A stretch of 64,000 nt of DNA from Streptococcus mitis B6. GTDB taxonomy: Bacteria; Bacillota; Bacilli; Lactobacillales; Streptococcaceae. Position numbers and translations under genes: made by a program. The number at the start of each line of letters is the position of its first letter. Positions within the stretch are counted from its first letter, which is position 1. Positions 21,840 through 31,080 of this stretch are shown here, piece by piece. The stretch is taken from NCBI RefSeq assembly GCF_000027165.1, contig NC_013853.1:2082612-2146611 (forward strand), read 5' to 3'. A model generated the notes under the pieces. It made no database searches. It worked only from the letters and a program-made list of their open reading frames with translations, and was not told the DNA's origin.

Positions 21840-21873
21840 GGGCGCTGGTAAAGGATAATCTTCACCAACTCCC
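21840..21873 (-). terminator. terminator of thiamine-type ABC operon
   Basis: An interrupted stem pairs GGG, TGGT and GGA with TCT, ACCA and CCC (plus strand order), followed on the minus strand by TTTTTCTTTT. Confidence 0.7.
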
Positions 21874-21880
21874 TATTTTT

Positions 21881-22609
21881 CTACTTATCTAAGCCTAATT
21901 CTGCCAAGATTTGACGTTTGTAGGCAATCTTTTGAACTTCCTTGTCCTCATCTTCAGACCAATCTAGTTTAATTTCTGAAACAATCTGCCCAGGGCGATT
22001 TTTCAAGATATAAATGCGGTCACTGAGATTGAGGGCCTCCTCAATACTATGAGTAATAATCAATGTTGTTAGCTGCAACTGCTTGTGAATCTCAAGGTAC
22101 CAAGCGTGTAGTTCCATCTTGGTCATCTCATCCAAGGCGCTAAAGGCCTCATCTAAGAGAAAGAGCTTGTGCCCGAAAAGATAGGTACGAAGCAAGGCCA
22201 CACGCTGACGCATCCCCCCACTAAGTTCATGGGGATACTTGTCTCGTACAGCTGTCAACTGAAAGGTCGCAAGAATGTCATCCGCGCGGGCAATAGCTTC
22301 CGCCTTATCCACTTTTTGAATCAAGAGGGGCAGGATGATATTGCCAATCACCGTCTTGTGCTCCAAGAGTAGATCCTTTTGCAACATATAACTCACGCGC
22401 CCCTTGGGATTTTCTTCACCATCAAGGACAATTCTCCCTGACTGAACTTCTAAAATCCCAGCGATTAGGTTAAAGAGGGTGGTCTTTCCAACACCACTTG
22501 GGCCTAGGATGGAAACCACTTCACCTGAAGTGACTTTCAGATTGATGTCCTCTAAAATCCTCTCCTGACCATAGGCATAACTGACGTGTTCTAGTCTAAT
22601 TTCTGTCAT
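21881..22609 (-). CDS. ABC transporter ATPase, thiamine/HMP type
   Basis: A 242-residue nucleotide-binding subunit of the nitrate/taurine/HMP class. Walker A is GPSGVGKTTL, the signature is LSGGMRQRVALLRTY and Walker B is LFLLDEAFSALDE, all intact. It overlaps the binding-protein gene by one base (TAATG). The TPP riboswitch upstream of the operon indicates that the substrate is a thiamine precursor or related compound, as in ThiXYZ systems. Confidence 0.92.
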   Translation of the reverse strand: MTEIRLEHVSYAYGQERILEDINLKVTSGEVVSILGPSGVGKTTLFNLIAGILEVQSGRIVLDGEENPKGRVSYMLQKDLLLEHKTVIGNIILPLLIQKVDKAEAIARADDILATFQLTAVRDKYPHELSGGMRQRVALLRTYLFGHKLFLLDEAFSALDEMTKMELHAWYLEIHKQLQLTTLIITHSIEEALNLSDRIYILKNRPGQIVSEIKLDWSEDEDKEVQKIAYKRQILAELGLDK

Positions 22610-23616
22610 TATTTCACAAATTCGTTAGTGAAGCCTTTGTCTGTCAAGTCTTCTTTAAGGATACCATTTTCTTTATCCCATTTGTAGAAGGCATTCCAGC
22701 GAGCCGCATCAAATTGTCCCCATTTTTCCTTGTCGCTTGCGTATTCTTTTGACAAGTATTTTTGAGATTCGATGACAAAGTCACGTTTTTCCTGAAGTTC
22801 AGGTGCATTCTTGATGAGGATATCTGCTGCTTCCTCTGGATGCTCCATGGCATATTGGTAACCTTTTTTGATAGCTTGGATAACTTTGCGAGCTTCTTCT
22901 TTGTTGTCTTTAAGGTAGTCGTTGTTTGCGATGATAACTGGTGAATAGTAGTCAAATTCTTTAACGTAGTCTTTCAAGTACATGAAATTAGCATCTACAC
23001 CTTGAGATTTAGCAAGAATTCCGTCCCATCCATAGTAGATCCAAGCAGCATCAAAGACGCCATTGGCAATCGGTGTGATTGAGTTTGAGTCGTTGTTTGG
23101 TACTTTTTCAACTTTTTCAAAGTCTCCACCTTGAGATTCTACTAAGGTTTTCAACATAGCAAGTTCAGTTGGGTCATTCCAAGTTCCGTATTTCTTACCA
23201 ACCAAGTCCTTCGGACTGCTTACATTGTCAGATTTACGAGAGATGATTCCTGATGTATTGTGTTCAACAATAGCTGCAACGGCAGTAATTCCTGCCCCTT
23301 TTTCCAATTTCTTAGCCATATAGTCTTGGAAATAGACTGCAAATGGTGCCTTTCCGTTGATAACCAAGTCAGAAGAACTTTCTTCTGGTGGCAATTTCAA
23401 ATCAACATCCACTCCAGCTTCTTTGAAATAACCTTTTTCCTTGGCAACATAAAGCCCTGTGTGGTTGGTATTTGGTGTCCAGTCTAGGATAAAGTCGATC
23501 TTCTTAAGTTCTGCCTCTTTGTTGTCTTTAGAAGCAGTTCCTTGACCACAGGCCACAAGCACAACAGCTACAAGAGCTGTTACAAGCGTTAAAAACACTT
23601 TCCATGTTTTCTTCAT
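22609..23616 (-). CDS. ABC transporter substrate-binding lipoprotein (ThiY-like)
   Basis: A 335-residue lipoprotein with a signal peptide ending VVLVAC (Cys23) and an NMT1/THI5-like fold. It includes the typical opening IDFILDWTPNTNHTGLYVAKEKGYF and the EESSSDLVINGKAPFAVYFQDY region of pyrimidine-precursor binding proteins. The start at 23616 has a good ribosome binding site (AGAGGAAATCAAA); the frame extends 24 codons upstream without one. It likely binds an HMP or thiamine-like pyrimidine outside the membrane. Confidence 0.92.
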   Translation of the reverse strand: MKKTWKVFLTLVTALVAVVLVACGQGTASKDNKEAELKKIDFILDWTPNTNHTGLYVAKEKGYFKEAGVDVDLKLPPEESSSDLVINGKAPFAVYFQDYMAKKLEKGAGITAVAAIVEHNTSGIISRKSDNVSSPKDLVGKKYGTWNDPTELAMLKTLVESQGGDFEKVEKVPNNDSNSITPIANGVFDAAWIYYGWDGILAKSQGVDANFMYLKDYVKEFDYYSPVIIANNDYLKDNKEEARKVIQAIKKGYQYAMEHPEEAADILIKNAPELQEKRDFVIESQKYLSKEYASDKEKWGQFDAARWNAFYKWDKENGILKEDLTDKGFTNEFVK

Positions 23617-23653
23617 TTTGATTTCCTCTTTTCTTTTTTGAAACATTCTTATT

Positions 23654-24412
23654 CTACGAACGTTTCCATTTAATAACATATTTTTCACTAATATCGACCA
23701 ACTTCATACCCAAAAGGCTGATAATCGATACCAGAATAATAATAGCGAACATGGTATCATACTGAAACAATTTCTTGGACTGAATCATATAAACACCAAG
23801 CCCCTCAAAGCCTCCCAACCACTCAGATACCACTGTTGTGATAAAGGCGTAGGAGACACTGACCCTCAGACCTGCATAAAAGTAAGGCAGGCTGACTGGA
23901 ATTTTAAAATGCCACAGGATTTGCCAAGGCTTGGCCCGCATCAGACTAAACAAGGTCAGCATATCCTTGTCACAATGCCTAAAACCGTCCAAAATGCTGA
24001 CGATGATGGGGAAGGTTGTCGTCAAGATAATCAAGACAATCTTGGGCAAAATCCCATAACCGAGCCACAATACCAGGATAGGAGCTATGGCAATGGTCGG
24101 GATAGTCTGAACGACCACCATCATAGGGTAAATCAGGTCATTGAGCCAAGTCAAACTATCCATGAGCACAGCCATGAGACAGGCAATCAAGACTCCCAAA
24201 ATCAGTCCCAATAAAGCCACTCTCAAGGTCGCCCAGCTATGGTGCCAGAGAAATTCTCTGTCACGAACAAAGGACTGGAGAATTTCAAAAGGTGTCGGCA
24301 GGATAAACTTGGGGAGAAGTTTAAGAAAACCTGCTAACTGCCAGATTGACAAGACTCCCAGAAAGCCCAATAGACTAATGTGTCGTCTCAGTATACTTTT
24401 CAAGTTTCTCAT
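23654..24412 (-). CDS. ABC transporter permease (ThiX-like)
   Basis: A 252-residue inner membrane subunit with about six membrane segments and the EAA-type loop (HCDKDMLTLFSLMRAKPWQILWHFKIP) that contacts the ATPase. It follows the small binding gene with an overlap of about 38 bases. The ATG at 24412 and the TTG just before it are both possible starts; the AGGAG is rather far (12-15 bases) from either, so translation may depend on coupling. Confidence 0.92.
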   Translation of the reverse strand: MRNLKSILRRHISLLGFLGVLSIWQLAGFLKLLPKFILPTPFEILQSFVRDREFLWHHSWATLRVALLGLILGVLIACLMAVLMDSLTWLNDLIYPMMVVVQTIPTIAIAPILVLWLGYGILPKIVLIILTTTFPIIVSILDGFRHCDKDMLTLFSLMRAKPWQILWHFKIPVSLPYFYAGLRVSVSYAFITTVVSEWLGGFEGLGVYMIQSKKLFQYDTMFAIIILVSIISLLGMKLVDISEKYVIKWKRS

Positions 24413-24665
24413 CAATACTTAAAATCTCTCCTACATTTATTTTGACATTGGCAAAGACATTATCTGCCTCCTGCCCTGCCACTTCCAGCGCTTCTTTGAG
24501 AATACGCATGAGCTCATCAAACTCCCCTTCCAAGACCGTTTCAAATGGTGTCACCACCATCGTCACTTCTTGAACTTGCAGATAAGCAATGACCTGATCG
24601 ATAACAGCTATCCGATCAATCCCCTGCGCTAGGGGTAAAACTTGCAAGGCAATGCTTGCTTTCAT
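24375..24665 (-). CDS. MTH1187/YkoF-type thiamine-binding protein
   Basis: A 96-residue cytoplasmic protein of the MTH1187 family (DUF77), small ferredoxin-like proteins that bind thiamine or its pyrimidine in solution. The motif VVTPFETVLEGEFDELM is the core of the family. It is the first gene after the TPP riboswitch, with AGGAGG before its ATG, and overlaps the permease gene. The arrangement resembles the ykoF-ykoEDC thiamine/HMP systems of other Firmicutes. Confidence 0.87.
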   Translation of the reverse strand: MKASIALQVLPLAQGIDRIAVIDQVIAYLQVQEVTMVVTPFETVLEGEFDELMRILKEALEVAGQEADNVFANVKINVGEILSIDEKLEKYTETTH

Positions 24666-24706
24666 AAAAACCTCCTCTTCTCATTTTCCTTTGACAAAAA
24701 GAAAAA

Positions 24707-24824
<118 letters not shown>

Positions 24825-24841
24825 ATATATTATATAGATAT

Positions 24842-24870
24842 ATGATAGCGCAAAATACAAAAAATGTCAA
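24842..24870 (-). promoter_or_regulatory. promoter of the TPP-controlled operon
   Basis: TTGACA (24865-24870), 17 bases, TATCAT (24842-24847), starting about 10 bases before the aptamer. Confidence 0.75.
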
Positions 24871-24918
24871 GGAAACTGCTTACAGAAAAGAGCAGGAAAA
24901 ATTTCCTACTCCAATTTT

Positions 24919-26037
24919 CTATACTCGTTCTCCATCACTGTTTACTCTGTAGCCATCCACCGTCGTATTAACAGCTAAGACACCTGAAGAGTAAGAATAA
25001 TACCACTTACCAGAAACTTGATACCAGCCTGTTTTCATTGCCCCTGAACTATCCAGATAATACCACGAGCCATTTTCCTTTAACCAGCCTGTCTGCATTT
25101 CACCAGATGATTTCAAATAATACCAACTAGAACCATCCTTCAACCAGCCTGTTGATTTAGAGCCATTTGATTTGAAATGATACCAACTACCATTTATTTT
25201 CTTCCAACCAACAGTTGAACTACTATTGGATCCATAGCTAGAGATGTTTCCTGATTGGTTCTGATAATTTTGTGAAGAAGTCACTCCCTCTAGCTGTATA
25301 TAGCGACGACTTCCGTTATAAGCTGTATAACTCAACCACTTGTATCCATCTTTTTCGAGAATTTGATCATAATGAACCTTCTCCCCAGGATAATAGTAAT
25401 CAATCGCAGTTGCGCTAGCTAGTGGCTGATTTTTGATAGCAGCCTTAGACTTGAAATAATGTGTTCCTCCTGTTGAAGCTGAGGTTTGACTATTCCCAAC
25501 ACTGCCACCAGCCAAATCTTTAAAATGAATAAATCCTGTCATCGTATTTGCTTTTATAATTCGTTTATTATAGGCTTCTGTATAACCATAGTTATATTCC
25601 TCGATCTCAATCTGATCTCCCATTACATTTGACACCCAGGCAACATGCCCATAAGTTCCTGCAGTAGACCAAGCAATGGAGCCAATCGTCGGTGTATTAT
25701 CTACACGATAGCCTTCACGACGAGCACGATGCCCCCATTCATTCGCATTTCCATAAGCCCTTGGAATCTCAAAACCATTGACATTACTCAAACGAAAGGC
25801 TGCAAAAGAAGTACACTGACGAGAATACATGCGCCACTGATCAATCTCCTGACTCCCATTTTTATAGTAAGCAGGATAATCATCCCCACGCGCAATCGAT
25901 CCATTTCCTCCAGAATAGGCATAGACACTATCACTCGCTGCTAGCATCAATCCTACTACTAAAAAAGGAACAACCTTTTTAACTGATTTTCTCAAAGAAA
26001 ATCCTGTCTCTGTTACTTTGAATGGTAAAACTTTCAT
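24919..26037 (-). CDS. cbpD: CbpD-type competence murein hydrolase
   Basis: A 372-residue secreted choline-binding protein. Order: signal peptide to about Ala40, CHAP amidase/peptidase domain (about 60-170, with Cys75 in SRQCTSF and His131 in YGHVAWV), one SH3b-like domain (about 192-255), and four choline-binding repeats plus a tail (276-372, GWxKxNGSWYY pattern). CbpD is made during competence and lyses sister or related cells for DNA release. I recall two SH3b domains and about 448 residues in pneumococcal CbpD, so this version is shorter. A cin-box lies upstream beyond a BOX element. Confidence 0.9.
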   Translation of the reverse strand: MKVLPFKVTETGFSLRKSVKKVVPFLVVGLMLAASDSVYAYSGGNGSIARGDDYPAYYKNGSQEIDQWRMYSRQCTSFAAFRLSNVNGFEIPRAYGNANEWGHRARREGYRVDNTPTIGSIAWSTAGTYGHVAWVSNVMGDQIEIEEYNYGYTEAYNKRIIKANTMTGFIHFKDLAGGSVGNSQTSASTGGTHYFKSKAAIKNQPLASATAIDYYYPGEKVHYDQILEKDGYKWLSYTAYNGSRRYIQLEGVTSSQNYQNQSGNISSYGSNSSSTVGWKKINGSWYHFKSNGSKSTGWLKDGSSWYYLKSSGEMQTGWLKENGSWYYLDSSGAMKTGWYQVSGKWYYSYSSGVLAVNTTVDGYRVNSDGERV

Positions 26038-26061
26038 TCTTCCTCCTTGAAAATAATATAG

Positions 26062-26166
26062 TACTCAATGAAAATTAAAGATCAAACTAGGAAGCTAGAC
26101 GCAGGCTATACTTGAGTATGGCAAGGCGAAGCTGACGTGGTTTGAATTTGATTTTCGAAGAGTATA
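26062..26166 (-). repeat. BOX element (boxA-boxC, no boxB)
   Basis: Read on the minus strand, the element starts ATACTCTTCGAAAATC, contains the boxA core ACGTCAGCTTCGCCTTGCC, and continues directly to the boxC sequence CTAGCTTCCTAGTTTG, ending CATTGAGTAC. The ends are inverted repeats of each other. No boxB unit is present. It lies inside the leader of cbpD, 25 bases upstream of the start codon. Confidence 0.85.
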
Positions 26167-26191
26167 AATCGAAGATTGCCTTCACTTAAAC

Positions 26192-26199
26192 TATTCGGA
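26192..26199 (-). promoter_or_regulatory. cin-box of cbpD
   Basis: TCCGAATA on the minus strand differs from TACGAATA at one position and is preceded by a long T-rich run (TTTTTCTTTTTTC). It faces cbpD; the BOX element makes the leader about 150 bases long. Confidence 0.75.
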
Positions 26200-26210
26200 G
26201 AAAAAAGAAA

Positions 26211-26231
26211 AAGTGAGAAAATTTCTCACTT
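26211..26231 (-). terminator. terminator of the gdpP-rplI-dnaB-veg unit
   Basis: AAGTGAGAAA and TTTCTCACTT form a perfect ten-base stem directly after the veg stop codon, followed on the minus strand by TTTCTTTTTTC. Confidence 0.9.
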
Positions 26232-26497
26232 TAGTCCAGATAATGAATCAAATTCTTTTCAGTAAGGATATCTGAGTAAGTAAAGGATTCAACGTAAACA
26301 TTAGCTTGTTTATCTCCTTCCACATTCCCAAATTCCACGATAAATAGGGATGGATAAACTTCAATTAGCTTACCTAATCTATTTTTTTGGCGCTTACGAC
26401 CATTCTCCAAAGTCATTTCTACGACTTGTCCCTCATGTGCCTTGATTTCTTCTTTGATTTTTTTCATCTTGGCTACATCTGTAAATGCATCTGACAT
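26231..26497 (-). CDS. veg: Veg family protein
   Basis: An 88-residue protein of the Veg family (DUF1021) with the hallmark HEGQVVEMTLENGRKR...GKLIEVYPSLFIVEF. In Bacillus subtilis Veg promotes biofilm gene expression; the role in streptococci is not established. It begins one base after dnaB and is last in its transcription unit. Confidence 0.9.
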   Translation of the reverse strand: MSDAFTDVAKMKKIKEEIKAHEGQVVEMTLENGRKRQKNRLGKLIEVYPSLFIVEFGNVEGDKQANVYVESFTYSDILTEKNLIHYLD

Positions 26498-26498
26498 C

Positions 26499-27851
26499 TT
26501 ATGCCTCCCTCTTTGAGATACTTGAAAATTTATTGTATTCTTTTTGGAAAATTAATTCCACCGTTCCACGAGCTCCACTACGGTTTTTCTCGATAATAAC
26601 TTCTACCTTATTATTCGGTATGCCTTCCTCTTCTTCACCACCACGCTCATAGTAGTCGTCGCGATAAAGAAAGGCTACGATATCAGCGTCCTGCTCAATA
26701 GACCCAGATTCACGAATATCAGACAAAACCGGTCTCTTATCCTGACGTTGTTCTACACCACGAGAAAGCTGACTTAGAGCGATTACTGGAACCTTCAGTT
26801 CCTTAGCTAAAATTTTCAACTGACGTGAAATTTCTGAAACCTCTTGTTGACGATTCTCCCGACCAGTTCCCGTGATAAGCTGCAAATAGTCTATCAAAAT
26901 CAAACCAAGATTACCCGTTTCTTGAGCCAGTTTACGAGAACGAGAACGAATCTCTGTAATCCGAATCCCTGGCGTATCATCGATATAGATACTTGCATTC
27001 GCTAGATTCCCTTGAGCAATGGTATATTTTTGCCACTCCTCATCTGTCAATTGCCCTGTACGGATAGAATGTGATTTCACCAAGCCTTCTGCAGCTAGCA
27101 TACGATCCACTAGACTTTCCGCACCCATTTCGAGTGAAAAAATAGCAACCGTTTTGTCCAACTTAGTCCCAATATTCTGAGCAATATTCAAAGCAAAGGC
27201 TGTCTTACCAACCGCCGGACGGGCTGCTAGGATAATCAACTCCTCCTCATGAAGTCCAGTCGTCATATGATCCAAGTCACGGTAGCCTGTCGCAATACCT
27301 GTAATATCGGTCGTTTGTTGCGAGCGAGCTTCCAGATTTCCAAAGTTGATATTCAACACATCTCGAATGTTCTTAAATCCACTTCGATTAGCATTTTCGC
27401 TGACATCAATCAGACCTTTTTCTGCCTGAGCAATGATTTCATCAGCTGGTTGCGAAGCCTCGTAAGCTTGATTGACAGACTCTGTCAACTTGGAGATTAA
27501 CCGCCGTAACATAGCCTTTTCTGCAACGATTTTAGCATAATACTCCGCATTAGCAGAAGTTGGCACAGAATTGACAATCTCAACTAAGTAAGACAGGCCA
27601 CCAATATTCTGCAAATCACCTTGATTATCAAGAATGGTACGAACCGTTGTTGCATCTATAGCATCGCCACGATCGGATAAATCGACCATAGCTTGGAAAA
27701 TCAAACGATGGGCATACTTAAAAAAGTCCCGAGACTCAATATATTCTCGCACAAAAACAAGCTTACTCTCGTCAATAAAGATAGCCCCTAAAACGGATTG
27801 CTCAGCTAAGATATCTTGAGGTTGTACTCGTAACTCTTCTACTTCTGCCAT
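26499..27851 (-). CDS. dnaB: replicative DNA helicase DnaB
   Basis: The hexameric fork helicase (called DnaC in Bacillus). The 450 residues comprise an N-terminal helical domain (to about 150) and a RecA-like ATPase with Walker A ARPAVGKTAF, Walker B LILIDYLQLI and the arginine-finger segment near the C-terminus. It lies 43 bases downstream of rplI. Confidence 0.97.
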   Translation of the reverse strand: MAEVEELRVQPQDILAEQSVLGAIFIDESKLVFVREYIESRDFFKYAHRLIFQAMVDLSDRGDAIDATTVRTILDNQGDLQNIGGLSYLVEIVNSVPTSANAEYYAKIVAEKAMLRRLISKLTESVNQAYEASQPADEIIAQAEKGLIDVSENANRSGFKNIRDVLNINFGNLEARSQQTTDITGIATGYRDLDHMTTGLHEEELIILAARPAVGKTAFALNIAQNIGTKLDKTVAIFSLEMGAESLVDRMLAAEGLVKSHSIRTGQLTDEEWQKYTIAQGNLANASIYIDDTPGIRITEIRSRSRKLAQETGNLGLILIDYLQLITGTGRENRQQEVSEISRQLKILAKELKVPVIALSQLSRGVEQRQDKRPVLSDIRESGSIEQDADIVAFLYRDDYYERGGEEEEGIPNNKVEVIIEKNRSGARGTVELIFQKEYNKFSSISKREA

Positions 27852-27894
27852 CAGACTTCCCTTCCTTTTACAATCTTGTCAAGAAAGTGTAAAT

Positions 27895-28347
27895 TTACCC
27901 TTCTTTCACACGAAGATTGATTACACTTGTGATATCTTGATAGATTTTCACTGGTACATCAATCAAACCAACTGCTCGAATCGGAGCTTGTACTTGAATA
28001 TGACGTTTATCAATCTTAATTCCAAACTGCTTTTGCAATTCTTCTGCAATTTTCTTATTGGTAATGGAACCAAAGGTACGACCATCTGGACCAACTTTTT
28101 CAACAAATTCTACAACCGTTTCTTCTGCTTCTAGTTGGGCTCTAATTGCTTTTGCTTCTGCAATCATCTCAGCGTGAGCTTTCTCTTCTGATTTTTGTTT
28201 ACCACGAAGTTCACCTACAGCTTGAGCAGTTGCTTCTTTGGCTAGATTCTTTTTGATAAGAAAGTTTTGTGCATACCCTGTTGGTACTTCCTTAATTTCG
28301 CCTTTTTTACCTTTTCCTTTAACATCTGCTAAAAAGATTACTTTCAT
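27895..28347 (-). CDS. rplI: 50S ribosomal protein L9
   Basis: A 150-residue ribosomal protein with the N-terminal rRNA-binding motif [17 protein letters not shown], a long central helix and a C-terminal domain. Its start overlaps the gdpP stop by four bases; this gdpP-rplI-dnaB order is conserved in Firmicutes. Confidence 0.98.
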   Translation of the reverse strand: MKVIFLADVKGKGKKGEIKEVPTGYAQNFLIKKNLAKEATAQAVGELRGKQKSEEKAHAEMIAEAKAIRAQLEAEETVVEFVEKVGPDGRTFGSITNKKIAEELQKQFGIKIDKRHIQVQAPIRAVGLIDVPVKIYQDITSVINLRVKEG

Positions 28348-30317
28348 TCTTCTTTCTCCTTTTCCTTTATTTCATTTAATACAATTTCTGTCAGTTTTTC
28401 ACCTGCTTCTGCCAAAGTTAAATCCTTAATTTGAGCTGCTGCCAAATTAAAGTGGCCTCCACCTCCCAGCTCTTCCATGATCCGTTGTACATTCAGTTTA
28501 CTACGACTCCGAGCTGAGATGGAGATAAATCCTTGTGTATTCTTCGCAAGAACAAAACTCGCTTCAATACCTAACATAGCTAACATGGCATCTGCTGCCT
28601 TACTAATAACAACTGTATCATAGCATTTCGAGTCCTTAGCCTCTGCTAGCAGTACATCTGAACCTAATTTACGTCCCTGTAAAATAAGTTCATTGACCTC
28701 ACGATATTCTTCAAAATCTGTCGCAGCCATTTCCTGAATAGCAATACTATCACTTCCGCGCGTTCTGAGATAGCTAGCAACATCAAATGTCCGACTAGTC
28801 ACTCGTGAGGTGAAATTTTTAGTATCCAACATCATACCAGCCATTAAAACACTTGCTTGCATACGACTCAAACGATTTTTCTTAGAATTCTGGAACTGAA
28901 TCAATTCCGTTACCAACTCACTGGCACTGCTTGCACCACTTTCGATATAAGTAATAACCGCATTATCTGGAAAATCCTGATCCCGTCTGTGGTGGTCGAT
29001 GACGATGGTTTGGATAAATAAATCATAAAAATCTTTTGATAAAGTTAAAGCTGTCTTTGAATGGTCTACAAGAATCAACAAAGAACGATTGGTCACCATC
29101 CCCATTGCGTCCTTAACAGACAACAACTTTGTAACTCCTTCTTTTTCTAAGAATGAAACAGCTCGTTCAATATCCGGCGACATTTGTTCTTCGTCATAAA
29201 TAGCATAGCTATTTTCAGTCACATTGCTGGCAAACAACTGCATACCTACAGCAGAGCCAAGAGCATCCATATCTAGATTTTTGTGACCAATTACAAAAAC
29301 CTGATCCACACTTCGAATCTTATCTGAAATAGCCGTCATCATAGCACGCGTACGAGTCCGTGTACGTTTGATTGAGGCAGCAGATCCACCACCAAAATAA
29401 ACTGGATTTTTCGTTTCGTCGTTTTCCTTGACAACCACCTGGTCCCCACCACGCACTTCAGCCAAGTTCAAGTTGAGCAATGCAACTTTCCCTATCTCAT
29501 CATGATTTCCATCACCATAAGAAAATCCCATACTTAAGGTCAAGGGCAACTGTCTCTGTTTGGACTCTTCTCTGAATGCATCAATAACAGAAAATTTATC
29601 GTTCATCAATCCTTCAAGCACCGTGTAGTCCGTAAATAAATAAAAACGGTCCATACTCACTCGACGGGAGAACATGGCATGCTTCCCAGCAAATTCTGAA
29701 ACAAAATTGGCTACAAAACTATTAATATGACTGATATCAGACTCCGATGTTTCATCTTCTAAGTCATCATAGTTGTCAACGGAGACAATCCCAATAACAG
29801 GTCTACTCGTAACTAACTCAACAGTCGCTTCGTATTCTCCAGACACATCAAAGAAATAAAGAACTCCAGATACCTTGTCCATATGAACCGAATAACGGAT
29901 CTCACCTAAGGTAGCATAAGAACCTGGATTCCCCACAGACGCCTTTATAATTGTTTGAATTAATGTAACATCAATCTCGCCCACTTCATTAGTCAAAATC
30001 AATTCAGCGTAGGGATTGAACCATTCAACTTCACCTGACGATAAGTCTAGTTTAATAACCCCGACAGGCATCTGTTCTAACAAGGTTGTCAAACTATCTT
30101 CAGCTTGGTGGTTTACATACTGGATTTGTTCTACTTCACTCTTTGAGTAGTAGTCTCTCTGATGGATGAATAGTAAAATATATGAACCCAAAATAAGTAG
30201 CAAAAGAAATAGCGTTACCAGTGTATTCGTTACAAAAACAAGTTGCACAGATAGCACTCCGAACGCCACTATTCCTAATATTAAGGGGAAAATAGGACTT
30301 ACATAAAATTTTTTCAT
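28344..30317 (-). CDS. gdpP: cyclic-di-AMP phosphodiesterase GdpP/Pde1
   Basis: A 657-residue membrane protein that cleaves c-di-AMP. Order: two N-terminal membrane helices (about 8-55), a PAS-like domain, a degenerate GGDEF domain (about 170-300), then DHH ([15 protein letters not shown] and the VIDHHRR motif) and DHHA1 ([14 protein letters not shown]) domains. The ATG at 30317 gives [10 protein letters not shown]; a seven-codon upstream extension lacks support. Confidence 0.95.
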   Translation of the reverse strand: MKKFYVSPIFPLILGIVAFGVLSVQLVFVTNTLVTLFLLLLILGSYILLFIHQRDYYSKSEVEQIQYVNHQAEDSLTTLLEQMPVGVIKLDLSSGEVEWFNPYAELILTNEVGEIDVTLIQTIIKASVGNPGSYATLGEIRYSVHMDKVSGVLYFFDVSGEYEATVELVTSRPVIGIVSVDNYDDLEDETSESDISHINSFVANFVSEFAGKHAMFSRRVSMDRFYLFTDYTVLEGLMNDKFSVIDAFREESKQRQLPLTLSMGFSYGDGNHDEIGKVALLNLNLAEVRGGDQVVVKENDETKNPVYFGGGSAASIKRTRTRTRAMMTAISDKIRSVDQVFVIGHKNLDMDALGSAVGMQLFASNVTENSYAIYDEEQMSPDIERAVSFLEKEGVTKLLSVKDAMGMVTNRSLLILVDHSKTALTLSKDFYDLFIQTIVIDHHRRDQDFPDNAVITYIESGASSASELVTELIQFQNSKKNRLSRMQASVLMAGMMLDTKNFTSRVTSRTFDVASYLRTRGSDSIAIQEMAATDFEEYREVNELILQGRKLGSDVLLAEAKDSKCYDTVVISKAADAMLAMLGIEASFVLAKNTQGFISISARSRSKLNVQRIMEELGGGGHFNLAAAQIKDLTLAEAGEKLTEIVLNEIKEKEKEE

Positions 30318-30406
30318 TCCAAACCTCTTGGCACCCATTATACCATAATAACCACCAAAAAGCGACTTTTTAAAAGTGTAATCAGTAATTCTATCAATTA
30401 TAAGAA

Positions 30407-30437
30407 AAAGGAGGTTTACAATTTAGTAAACCTTCCT
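30407..30437 (-). terminator. terminator of hpf
   Basis: AAAGGAGGTTTAC and GTAAACCTTCCTTT form a stem with one mismatch, followed by TTTCTTAT on the minus strand. Confidence 0.85.
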
Positions 30438-30452
30438 TTACACATATTGAAA

Positions 30453-31001
30453 TTAAGATTCTTTAACTTCTAACAAGCCAATCTCGCCATCTTCACGACG
30501 ATAAATCACATTGGTTGTCTGATCTTCAACATCCACATAGATAAAGAAATCATGTCCCAACAAATCCATCTGTAGAATAGCTTCTTCCAAATCCATTGGT
30601 TTTAAATCAATTTGTTTTGAACGAACAACTCTTGACTGGACAACATTTGGATCTTCCACCAAAGCATCTGTAAATAATTGACTAGTTGCTACCTTGTTTT
30701 TATTTTTACGCTCGATTTTTGTTTTATTTTTACGAATCTGACGTTCAATTTTATCGGTTACAAGGTCAATTGAACCATACATATCTTGAGACACATCTTC
30801 TGCACGAAGAGTAATTGAGCCAAGCGGAATCGTCACCTCCACTTTAGCTGTTTTTTCACGATACACCTTCAAGTTAACTCGAGCATCCAACTCTTGTTCA
30901 GCTTGAAAATACTTTTCGATCTTTTCGAGTTTAGAAACTACATAATCACGAATTGCTTCTGTTACTTCTAGGTTTTCACCACGGATACTATATTTAATCA
31001 T
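30453..31001 (-). CDS. hpf: long-form ribosome hibernation promoting factor
   Basis: A 182-residue HPF with the N-terminal ribosome-binding domain (MIKYSIRGENLEVTEAIRDYV) and the C-terminal dimerisation domain (about 125-182, KPMDLEEAILQMDLLGHDFFIYVD), which joins two 70S ribosomes into 100S particles. It has its own promoter overlapped by a cre-like site, suggesting CcpA control. Confidence 0.95.
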   Translation of the reverse strand: MIKYSIRGENLEVTEAIRDYVVSKLEKIEKYFQAEQELDARVNLKVYREKTAKVEVTIPLGSITLRAEDVSQDMYGSIDLVTDKIERQIRKNKTKIERKNKNKVATSQLFTDALVEDPNVVQSRVVRSKQIDLKPMDLEEAILQMDLLGHDFFIYVDVEDQTTNVIYRREDGEIGLLEVKES

Positions 31002-31042
31002 ATGAGTACCTTCTTTCTAAACATTTTTGTTTTTCTGATTTC

Positions 31043-31071
31043 ATTATAACGCTTTCATTTTATTTTTGCAA
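31043..31071 (-). promoter_or_regulatory. hpf promoter with cre-like site
   Basis: TTGCAA (31066-31071), 17 bases, TATAAT (31043-31048) on the minus strand. TGAAAGCGTTATAA (31044-31057) matches the cre consensus except for one fixed position and overlaps the -10 box. Confidence 0.75.
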
Positions 31072-31080
31072 ATTTTTTCC

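Noticed and set aside
23617..23688. 24-codon extension of the ThiY-like protein
   Set aside because: It would bury the lipoprotein signal peptide; the internal ATG has the ribosome binding site.
26062..26166. Considered as a RUP element
   Set aside because: The internal sequence matches boxA and boxC, including the core used for BOX typing, so it is a BOX element.
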